From NCBI GenBank assembly GCA_027488855.1, contig JAIYAV010000357.1, positions 1 to 44,530 on the forward strand: a stretch of 44,530 bases of DNA, written 5' to 3'. Made by a program: the position numbers and the translations under genes. The notes beneath the pieces are model-generated. The model was given only the letters and a program-made list of their open reading frames with translations. It was not told where the DNA came from and searched no databases. Positions 9,201-15,606 of this stretch are shown one piece after another. The stretch's first letter is position 1. Every line of letters begins with the position of its first letter. The stretch is from Saprospiraceae bacterium (GTDB lineage: Bacteria > Bacteroidota > Bacteroidia > Chitinophagales > Saprospiraceae).

Positions 9201-9888
9201 CCTGGATGAAAAGGTGGCTTCTGGCGCATTACAAGTACCACATGGAGTGAGCTACCGCTTTGCGGGCAATTACGAACAAAACCTGCGGGCCAACGCACGC
9301 CTCCGCATCATTTTACCCCTGACTTTGCTGATCATTTTTATGATTCAATACCTGGAATTTCGTTCCTTGACCATCTCGGCGATGGTCTTTACGGGGGTAT
9401 TGGTGGCTTTTGCCGGAGGGTTCATCATGATGTGGTTTTATGGCCAGCCCTGGTTTTTGAACGCCAATTTGTTGGGCGAAAATTTGCGCGACTTGTTTCA
9501 CGTCCATCCGATCAACCTCAGTGTGGCAGTATGGGTAGGGTTCCTGGCCCTATTTGGTATCGTGACCGACGATGGGGTGCTGATGGCTACCTATTTGCGC
9601 GAGCGTTTTGCGGTGTTGAATCCAGGCAATACCCAAGCCATTCGTGCAGCTGTACTTGAAGGTGCGGCCCGCCGAGTCCGCCCTGCGATGATGGTTACGG
9701 CTACAACCTTGCTGGGCTTTTTACCAATTTTGACCTCCACCGGGCGAGGTTCCGACATCATGGCACCCATGGCGATTCCTGCATTTGGGGGGCTATTGAT
9801 TGAAATCATTTCCATCTTCATTGTTCCGGTGTTGTTTTGCCTGTGGAAAGAGGCGGGACTGCGTTGGAAAAAAACTGGGGAGATATGA
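6208..9888 (+). CDS. CusA/CzcA-family heavy-metal RND efflux pump
   Basis: A 1226-residue inner-membrane proton-driven transporter of the heavy-metal RND class. The first periplasmic loop begins with [25 protein letters not shown], the hallmark of this class. The first membrane block contains [22 protein letters not shown], with the charged residue used in proton relay, and the second block begins near [33 protein letters not shown] and [20 protein letters not shown] are typical. It is about 180 residues longer than E. coli CusA: extra hydrophobic segments lie around residues 530-640, and a charged insert ([20 protein letters not shown]) lies near 755-775. The ion (Cu/Ag or Zn/Co/Cd) cannot be set from sequence. 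It works with the TolC-like and CusB-like proteins downstream; the genes are separated by a 539-bp repeat cluster. Confidence 0.95.
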   Translation: [1226 protein letters not shown]

Positions 9889-9931
9889 GTAATGTAAAAA
9901 ATGAAAATCCATTAGAGATTCCTACTGACGT

Positions 9932-10133
9932 TTCGCGCAACGCAAGCCCCGCTAGGGGCGAGATATGGGTAGGGAATGGTAATTTTATGGGTTTTCAGAG
10001 TCCCGTCAGGGACGTAATGTGGGTATTCGCCCCTTCCAGATACCCACATCGCGTCCCTACGGGACTCTGGGAACATTCGATGTGGACGTTTTCTACCCAT
10101 ATTGCGCCCCTAGCGGGGCTCCGGTTGCGCGAA
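9932..10133. repeat. Nested palindrome 1 between pump and TolC-like gene
   Basis: The outer 41-nt arms 9932-9972 and 10093-10133 are inverted copies with a few mismatches, both containing GCCCCGCTAGGGGCG, itself palindromic. A second, nested inverted repeat has arms 9996-10026 and 10040-10069, each with AGAGTCCCGT and GTGGGTAT or its complement. The gap 9889-10427 holds no credible gene: a reading frame crosses it but encodes only repeat sequence. Confidence 0.85.
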
Positions 10134-10139
10134 ATAGGT

Positions 10140-10309
10140 GCACGCTGGTTCAAGTCTCCAGACTTGAACCATTATCTGCACGTCTCCAGACGTGTTAAAA
10201 TTGCAATAAATGCTTCTTTGGGCAGTGTTTTCAAAAGATTCTCGCGTTGCTTGTGCGTCAGAGACGCGGGGATAATGGGTACAAGTCAGAGACTTGTACC
10301 AGCGGTGCG
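10140..10309. repeat. Palindrome 2, each arm made of two hairpins
   Basis: The left arm (10140-10195) holds hairpin GGTTCAAGTC-TCCA-GACTTGAACC and hairpin CACGTC-TCCA-GACGTG. The right arm (10254-10309) holds GCGTC-AGA-GACGC and GGTACAAGTC-AGA-GACTTGTACC. The two arms are also imperfect inverted copies of each other, each with ATTATC between its hairpins on one strand. Stem bases differ between copies but remain paired. Confidence 0.8.
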
Positions 10310-10337
10310 TTGGGCGCAAGATATTGCGCAGGTCTCA

Positions 10338-10457
10338 GAACCCCCGACCCCTAAAGGGGAGCACATTTGTGGTTTGCAGAAAATTATACCGTTCAGTAAA
10401 AGAAGCAACATTTTCGGTAACCCGAGAATGTACTCCCCTTTAGGGGTCGGGGGTTCT
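10338..10457. repeat. Palindrome 3 (32-bp arms) before the TolC-like gene
   Basis: Arms 10338-10369 and 10426-10457 are inverted copies with two mismatches, containing CCCCCGACCCCTAAAGGGG, whose CCCCTAAAGGGG core is itself palindromic. The right arm contains the only in-frame ATG (10428) available upstream of the TolC-like signal sequence. Confidence 0.85.
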
Positions 10458-11714
10458 CAAGCATTTGCAGAATGTGCAAAAACAGGTCTACATCTGAGCG
10501 TTTTTCCCTTTTTGTTGTTTTTTTGTACATTAAGTTTAAATGCCCAACCCCTCGACAGCCTCGTCCAAATTGCCCTGCGTCAAAACCCCGAGCTCAAAGC
10601 CCGCTATACCCGCTACCAATCCCAACTGGAACGAGCACCACAACAAAACCAATTGACCGATCCCCAACTGGATTTTAGCATCCAATTCCTGCCCCTGCGC
10701 ATGCGGACCTGGGAGCAAGCGGCGATCATTGGGGGCATGCAGGAATTTCCCTGGCCGGGCACCTTGTCAACCCGCTCAGCTTTGACGCTCAGTGAAGCGC
10801 GGGTGACTTATGAACAAGCAGAGGTCGAAGCGCTCAATCTTCGGTATGAAGTCAAAATGGCCTGGCTGGATTATTACCTGGCGGTCAATAGCATCCATTT
10901 TTTAGAAGAAAGCATCACCTTGAGCCGCTCTGCTGAACGACTGGCCCTGGCCAGAGTGGAGAGTGGTCGCGGAAATGCAACGGAAGTATTGAAAGTACAG
11001 TTGAAAATCCGCCAACAGGAGCAACAACTCAACTTGCTGAAAAACCGCACCCAATTCCCACAATACCGCCTGAACCAATTGCTGAATCGCCCAGCCCAAA
11101 CGCCCGTACAACTGAATGGAACCCTGGAATTTGAAATATTGCCTTTTCAAATGGATTCCTTGTTGCAACAGATCAAACGAGAGCACCCGGCCATCAGCAG
11201 TTTGCGTTACGAAAAGGAAGCCTCACGTCAAATGGAAGCCTTGAATCGATTGGAAGGTAAACCAGACATTGGCTTGGGGCTGGACTACGTGGTGATGAGC
11301 AAAATAACCGAACACGGCCTGACCTCTTCTGGTAAAGACATGGTGATGCCCCGCATTGGCATTCGACTCCCCCTTTACCGCAAAAAATACGAGGCCAAAG
11401 CGCGGGAAGAACAACTGCGCCGCGAGAGTTTAGACCTGGAAGCCCAGGCTTTGAGCAATGATTTTGCTGCAACCCTAGGCCGAACCATCTCCCTACAAGA
11501 GGAAGCGCGTCTGACCCACGAATTTGTACAAGAACAACTCAAAACCCTCGATGCACTGATCAAGATGCAGGAGGGCAATTTCAGTACCAACGCCGATTTG
11601 TACGAGAACCTATTGGAAAACTATGAACTGCGCCTGGAATATCAATTGATGGACTTGGAAGCCATTGTGAAGGTACAGCAGGCGAAGGCAGAGGTTGAGA
11701 AGTTGAAAGGTTGA
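10428..11714 (+). CDS. TolC-family outer-membrane efflux channel (start uncertain)
   Basis: The mature part (about 395 residues) starts with PLDSLVQIALRQNPELKARY and has two long helical repeats typical of OEP/TolC proteins, such as AALSEARVT-like helices and ALARVESGRGNATEVLKVQL, with a second EGNFSTNADLYENLLENYELR near the end. It is the outer-membrane channel for the neighbouring pump and adaptor. The signal sequence FPFLLFFCTLSLNAQ lacks an ordinary start: the in-frame ATG at 10428 lies inside a palindrome arm. A second ATG at 10472 gives a better n-region (MCKNRSTSERFSLFVVF) but is one frame off, and the frames meet at a run of seven Ts near 10518-10524. The last codons (VEKLKG) and the stop lie inside a GTTGAAAA tandem repeat. 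Confidence 0.85.
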   Translation: MYSPLGVGGSQAFAECAKTGLHLSVFPFLLFFCTLSLNAQPLDSLVQIALRQNPELKARYTRYQSQLERAPQQNQLTDPQLDFSIQFLPLRMRTWEQAAIIGGMQEFPWPGTLSTRSALTLSEARVTYEQAEVEALNLRYEVKMAWLDYYLAVNSIHFLEESITLSRSAERLALARVESGRGNATEVLKVQLKIRQQEQQLNLLKNRTQFPQYRLNQLLNRPAQTPVQLNGTLEFEILPFQMDSLLQQIKREHPAISSLRYEKEASRQMEALNRLEGKPDIGLGLDYVVMSKITEHGLTSSGKDMVMPRIGIRLPLYRKKYEAKAREEQLRRESLDLEAQALSNDFAATLGRTISLQEEARLTHEFVQEQLKTLDALIKMQEGNFSTNADLYENLLENYELRLEYQLMDLEAIVKVQQAKAEVEKLKG

Positions 11715-11812
11715 AGGGTTGAAAAGTTTGGGTAGCGCTAGGTTTAGTCCCTACGTTTACCTGATCAGTCAACGCGAAACTTTTCAACTTTTCAACCCTA
11801 AACACTTCAACT
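11694..11812. repeat. GTTGAAAA-type palindrome overlapping the TolC-like stop codon
   Basis: The left arm 11694-11729 is four 8-bp units: GTTGAGAA, GTTGAAAG, GTTGAAGG, GTTGAAAA, then GTTT. The right arm (about 11777-11812) has the complementary AAACTTTTCAACTTTTCAAC. The TGA stop at 11712-11714 is part of a unit, so the last codons of the TolC-like gene are repeat sequence. The right arm ends 3 bp before the ATG of the adaptor gene. Confidence 0.85.
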
Positions 11813-11815
11813 AAG

Positions 11816-13561
11816 ATGAAACCAAAATATCAACTTTCACCCCGTACCTTTTTACCCGCTGCAACCCTTCTGGTCGGCCTGGTGCTGGGTTATCTCATTT
11901 TTGGGCGCAATCACCAACACGAAAGCAGCACAACTGGAACAGCGTCAAGCACCACGGCTGTGACTTACACCTGCTCCATGCACCCCCAGATTCGCCAACA
12001 GGAGCCGGGCATTTGCCCCATCTGTGAAATGGATCTTACGCCCATGAATGCCAGCACGGGTACCGACCCCTTGGTGATGGAAATGAGCGAGGACGCCATT
12101 CGCCTCGCCGACATCCAAACTACGGTGGTAGGGCAGGGGCAAAGTGCTGGAAAAAAACTGAGCCTGAGTGGCAAAATTCAGCCCGATGAACGTGCCATTT
12201 CCACTCAGGTTGCCCACATCCCGGGGCGAATCGAGCGGCTGTTTATCACCTTTACCGGCGAACAAGTGCGCAAGGGGCAAGCAGTGGCCCGCATGTATTC
12301 ACCGCCGCTGGTGGCTGCCCAGCAGGAATTATTGGAAGCCATTCGTTTTAAAGGAAAAAGCTCAGAATTGGCTGAGGCGGCGCGCAGCAAGTTGCGCTAT
12401 TGGAAAGTATCCGATGAATTCATCCAAAAGGTAGAAGCGGAAGGAAAAATCCAGCGGGAAATCACCCTTTATGCCGATCAGGGTGGGGTAGTGATGACCC
12501 GGAAAGTGGCCGTAGGGGATTATGTAGAAGAAGGCTCTGCGCTTTTTGAGCTGAGTAACCTTAACCAACTTTGGGCACTATTTGAAGCCTATGAAACGGA
12601 TCTCGCCCATATTCGGATAGGCAATACAGTGCAGTTTACGACCCCCTCGGTGCCCAACCGTACCTTCAGCGGGCGGATTACTTTTATTGATCCACTGATC
12701 GATGCCCAATCGCGGACTGCGTCACTGCGGGCAGAAATTCAGAACCCGGGCGGCTTACTGAAACCGGAAATGTTCATTCAGGGCGAGGTAAGCGCCAGTG
12801 CCGCTGGAAAAACCGCCTTGGAAGTCCCCAAAACCGCCGTGCTTTGGACAGGCAAACGCTCCGTGGTATACCTTAAAAAAGCAGACACTGAAGTGCCTAG
12901 CTTTGAATATAGGGAGATAGAATTGGGCGAATCTACCTCCAGTGCCTATCTCGTGCTCAAGGGCTTACAAGCTGGTGATGAGGTCGTAACCAATGGCGCA
13001 TTCGTGATCGATGCCGCCGCCCAGCTAAACAACCAACAAAGCATGATGAACAAATTGGTGGCCAAAACGGAAGCTACGGCCATGGAAATGCCGGATTTTA
13101 GATCCGTAGTTTCTCCTGCCTTTCGTCAAGAATTGGATGCCTTGTCAAAAACCTATCTACGGGTCAAAGATGATTTGGTCAAAACCAATGCCAAAGCCAG
13201 TTCCACCCATGCCCTTGATTTAGGCAAACAATTGGAGAAAATGCAGAACCCCAACTTGCCCGCTGAAGCCTTGGCATTTTGGAAAACCCAATACAATGCC
13301 TTGCGCCAACACGTGGCCCGGATCAAAGCTAGTACCGACGTGGAAGCCCAACGGGTCCAATTTGATTTTGTGTCCCAACTCCTGATCAACACATTTAAAG
13401 TATTTGGTTCAGGAAAGGAGACTTTGTATGTCCAACGCTGCCCCATGGCCTTCAACAACCGTGGTGCAGACTGGCTCAGTAGTGAAGAAAAAATCCTCAA
13501 TCCCTATTTCGGCGATGAAATGCTGAATTGCGGATTTGTCAAAGAAAACGTTAATCAATAA
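11816..13561 (+). CDS. CusB-like periplasmic adaptor with heavy-metal-binding and DUF3347 modules
   Basis: A 581-residue membrane-fusion protein. Residues 13-30 are a single N-terminal anchor or signal. Residues about 50-78 carry YTCSMHPQIRQQEPGICPIC, the small heavy-metal-binding module (C53, H56, C67, C70) that is fused to many CusB-like adaptors. The barrel-sandwich region includes HIPGRIERLFITFTGEQVRKGQ and DQGGVVMTRKVAVGDYVEEGS, and the beta-barrel and membrane-proximal parts follow. The C-terminal about 150 residues, ending CPMAFNNRGADWLS and NPYFGDEMLNCG, match a DUF3347 domain, which again offers Cys and Met ligands. It probably links the RND pump to the TolC-like channel and delivers metal. 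HMA protein gene 21 bp downstream is likely co-transcribed. Confidence 0.93.
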   Translation: MKPKYQLSPRTFLPAATLLVGLVLGYLIFGRNHQHESSTTGTASSTTAVTYTCSMHPQIRQQEPGICPICEMDLTPMNASTGTDPLVMEMSEDAIRLADIQTTVVGQGQSAGKKLSLSGKIQPDERAISTQVAHIPGRIERLFITFTGEQVRKGQAVARMYSPPLVAAQQELLEAIRFKGKSSELAEAARSKLRYWKVSDEFIQKVEAEGKIQREITLYADQGGVVMTRKVAVGDYVEEGSALFELSNLNQLWALFEAYETDLAHIRIGNTVQFTTPSVPNRTFSGRITFIDPLIDAQSRTASLRAEIQNPGGLLKPEMFIQGEVSASAAGKTALEVPKTAVLWTGKRSVVYLKKADTEVPSFEYREIELGESTSSAYLVLKGLQAGDEVVTNGAFVIDAAAQLNNQQSMMNKLVAKTEATAMEMPDFRSVVSPAFRQELDALSKTYLRVKDDLVKTNAKASSTHALDLGKQLEKMQNPNLPAEALAFWKTQYNALRQHVARIKASTDVEAQRVQFDFVSQLLINTFKVFGSGKETLYVQRCPMAFNNRGADWLSSEEKILNPYFGDEMLNCGFVKENVNQ

Positions 13562-13582
13562 CCAAGTCTAAATTTTAATCCA

Positions 13583-13963
13583 ATGAAACAACTGACTTTC
13601 CTCCTGCTGTGTGTAGGAATGCTGTTTGGTGCCAGCCAGGTATCAGCTCAAACTGCGGACAAGGGCAAAGGTGGCCCGAATGCCGATGTAAAAGAATCCA
13701 CCTTTAAAGTGTACGGCAACTGCGGCATGTGCAAAAAACGCATTGAAACTGCGGCCAAGGAACTGCCCGGAGTAAGCAAAGCGAACTGGGACATGGACGA
13801 GAAAAAGCTCACCGTGAGTTATGAAAACACCCCAGGGGCTTTGAAACAAATCAAGGAAAAAGTAGCAGCGGTAGGCCATGACACGGACGAAACTCGTGCC
13901 AAGGACAAAGTGTACAAAGCGCTGCACGGCTGCTGCCAGTACGATCGTCCAAACAGCAATTAA
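13583..13963 (+). CDS. Exported HMA-domain metal-binding protein
   Basis: A 126-residue protein with a signal peptide (MKQLTFLLLCVGMLFGASQV, cleavage near VSAQ) and a ferredoxin-like heavy-metal-associated domain from about residue 40: the ligand loop is YGNCGMCKKRIE (C47 and C50, giving the CxxC pair) and the later strands ANWDMDEKKLTVSYE are typical. The C-terminus adds a HGCCQYD motif, another possible metal site. Its export implies a periplasmic metal chaperone that could hand ions to the adaptor or pump, a job done by CusF in E. coli with an unrelated fold; this is inference. It sits 21 bp after the adaptor gene and is followed by a strong terminator-like hairpin. Confidence 0.9.
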   Translation: MKQLTFLLLCVGMLFGASQVSAQTADKGKGGPNADVKESTFKVYGNCGMCKKRIETAAKELPGVSKANWDMDEKKLTVSYENTPGALKQIKEKVAAVGHDTDETRAKDKVYKALHGCCQYDRPNSN

Positions 13964-13983
13964 ACTTTAAATGGTTTGAAATC

Positions 13984-14032
13984 AGCTGAATGGTGAATAT
14001 GTTGACATTCGTCATTCACCATTCAGCTTTTA
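13984..14032 (+). terminator. Terminator after the HMA gene
   Basis: A perfect 15-bp stem, AGCTGAATGGTGAAT (13984-13998) with its complement (14014-14028), a 15-nt loop, and a short T-run. It should end the adaptor-HMA transcript before the lipoprotein gene. Confidence 0.75.
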
Positions 14033-14036
14033 TCTT

Positions 14037-14044
14037 TAATTTTG
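14037..14044 (+). promoter_or_regulatory. Probable -7 element for the metal-binding lipoprotein
   Basis: TAATTTTG matches TAnnTTTG and lies just after the terminator and 28 bp before ATG 14073. No good -33 box is visible because that position falls in the terminator stem. Confidence 0.4.
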
Positions 14045-14072
14045 CGGCTCAAAAGTTATAAATCATTACACC

Positions 14073-14438
14073 ATGAATAAAATTTCCATGCGCGTTGGTA
14101 TCAGTATGTTGGTATTGGTGCTCAGCATTTGGGCCTGCGGCGGCTCAGATAAAGCAACAGATCAGGCTGGAGAAGCAGTCAAAACCGAAGCCAAAGCAGC
14201 TGGCTCAGAACCAACTGCCGAAGGCATAGAATTCACCGCCAAGTATCAGTGCCCCATGCATTGCCCAGGCAGCGGAAGTGAAACCTTTGGCAGCTGTCCC
14301 GTTTGTGGCATGCACTACATGTACAACCCCAACCTGCCTGGTGCGAATGAAATCAATAAAAAGTTGTTCAAAGAAAACCCTCAAGTTGACCCAGACAACC
14401 CCAAACCAGCGGCTGGACACGAAGGACATGGCCATTAA
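14073..14438 (+). CDS. Heavy-metal-binding-domain lipoprotein
   Basis: A 121-residue protein with a lipoprotein signal ([12 protein letters not shown], lipidated Cys22). After an Ala/Glu-rich linker it carries [20 protein letters not shown] then CGMHYMYNP: cysteines at about 60, 64, 75 and 78 with His and Met, the same module type as in the upstream CusB-like adaptor. The tail is His-rich (GHEGHGH). It is probably a periplasm-facing, membrane-anchored metal-binding protein that buffers or traps the ion exported by the efflux system; the exact role is inferred. It has its own likely promoter and terminates 14 bp before trhO, with which it may be co-transcribed. Confidence 0.85.
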   Translation: MNKISMRVGISMLVLVLSIWACGGSDKATDQAGEAVKTEAKAAGSEPTAEGIEFTAKYQCPMHCPGSGSETFGSCPVCGMHYMYNPNLPGANEINKKLFKENPQVDPDNPKPAAGHEGHGH

Positions 14439-14452
14439 TTGTTGTAAGTACC

Positions 14453-15481
14453 ATGAAGAGATTATTCAATCGCGTCAACAACCGGGAGTTAAAACAACGT
14501 TTGGAGGAAAGTAAGGAGCCAAGAACTACCTTGTCTTTTTACCAATACCATCAACTCGAAGACCCTCAGGCTTTTCGAGATGAGTTGTACCTGTTGTTGA
14601 GCGAATGTGGCGTATTGGGCCGGATTTATGTGGCCAAAGAGGGAATCAATGGTCAAATTTCGGTGCCCACTGAACAATTTGAGGCATTTAAAACTGCCCT
14701 CTTCAGCATTCATTGGTTGAATGGCATTCGGTTGAATATCGCTGTCGAAAAAGACGGCAAATCCTTTTTCAAACTGGCCATCAAGGTGCGGGATAAAATC
14801 GTCGCCGATGGTCTCGATGACGCCAGCTTCGATGTGACCAAACGGGGCAAACACCTGCGTGCACCCGAAGTAAATGCGCTCTTAGACCAGCCCGAAACCA
14901 TCGTGGTTGACATGCGCAACCATTACGAAAGTGAGGTGGGGTACTTTGAAGGGGCAATCCGCCCCGATGTGGAAACCTTCCGGGAAGCATTGCCCCTGGT
15001 TGAAGACCTACTGAAAGAAGAGAAGGACAAAAACATTGTGATGTACTGCACCGGCGGAATTCGCTGCGAAAAGGCCAGTGCCTATTATCTGCACAAGGGC
15101 TTCAGCAATGTGTTTATGATTGATGGAGGCATTATTGAATATGCTCACCAATGTGAAGCACAGGGATTGCCCAACAAGTTCATCGGTAAAAACTTTGTCT
15201 TTGATGAACGCCTCGGGGAGCGGATTTCCGAGGATGTAGTCGCCCATTGTCACCAATGCGGCCAGCCCTGTGATACCCATCGCAACTGCGCCAACGATGT
15301 ATGCCACGTGCTTTTCATCCAGTGTGAGGACTGTGCAGCGAAATACCATGCTTGTTGTTCTCAGGAATGTGCCGACTTTAGTCAGTTGCCAACAGAGGAG
15401 CAGGAAAATTTGAAGGGCACCGTGGAGTTCAATGGGACGCGCTTTGGAAAGGGGAGGTATCGTGCGCTACGGAGAACCTGA
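14453..15481 (+). CDS. trhO: Rhodanese-related tRNA uridine(34) hydroxylase (TrhO/YceA)
   Basis: A 342-residue protein of the TrhO (YceA) family, which in E. coli performs oxygen-dependent hydroxylation of uridine 34 in tRNA, giving ho5U. The N-terminal acylphosphatase-like domain includes [17 protein letters not shown]. The central rhodanese domain includes [18 protein letters not shown] and the active-site loop [12 protein letters not shown] with Cys near residue 199. The C-terminal region is rich in Cys/His pairs ([23 protein letters not shown]), probably a zinc-binding tail that is common in the family. Length is normal. It is convergent with lepA; the 125-bp gap between them holds a perfect 43-bp inverted repeat. 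Confidence 0.93.
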   Translation: MKRLFNRVNNRELKQRLEESKEPRTTLSFYQYHQLEDPQAFRDELYLLLSECGVLGRIYVAKEGINGQISVPTEQFEAFKTALFSIHWLNGIRLNIAVEKDGKSFFKLAIKVRDKIVADGLDDASFDVTKRGKHLRAPEVNALLDQPETIVVDMRNHYESEVGYFEGAIRPDVETFREALPLVEDLLKEEKDKNIVMYCTGGIRCEKASAYYLHKGFSNVFMIDGGIIEYAHQCEAQGLPNKFIGKNFVFDERLGERISEDVVAHCHQCGQPCDTHRNCANDVCHVLFIQCEDCAAKYHACCSQECADFSQLPTEEQENLKGTVEFNGTRFGKGRYRALRRT

Positions 15482-15491
15482 TAAGAATTAG

Positions 15492-15604
15492 CTTAGGTGT
15501 GTCTTTAGTGCCTTGGGTTTCTTAGGTGGTGAAAAAGAAAGCCTTGCGAAGCGAGGCAAAATTTCACCACCTAAGAAACCCAAGGCACTAAAGACACACC
15601 TAAG
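15492..15604. repeat. Perfect 43-bp inverted repeat between trhO and lepA
   Basis: Arms 15492-15534 and 15562-15604 are exact inverted copies, beginning CTTAGGTGTGTCTTTAGTGC. The 27-nt loop contains a smaller hairpin, GCCTTGC-GAA-GCGAGGC with one G-T pair. The repeat begins 10 bp after the trhO stop and ends 2 bp before the lepA stop. It may serve as a two-way terminator, although the stem is unusually long and lacks a strong T-run. Confidence 0.95.
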
Positions 15605-15606
15605 TA

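Noticed and set aside
9837..10427. N-terminal extension of about 200 residues for the TolC-like gene
   Set aside because: The frame is open, but it crosses three palindromes and shows no protein-like sequence or signal peptide. The real protein begins at or after 10428.
9896..10460. CRISPR-like array in the pump-TolC gap
   Set aside because: The repeats are inverted, differ from each other and are not evenly spaced; there are no unique spacers and no cas genes.
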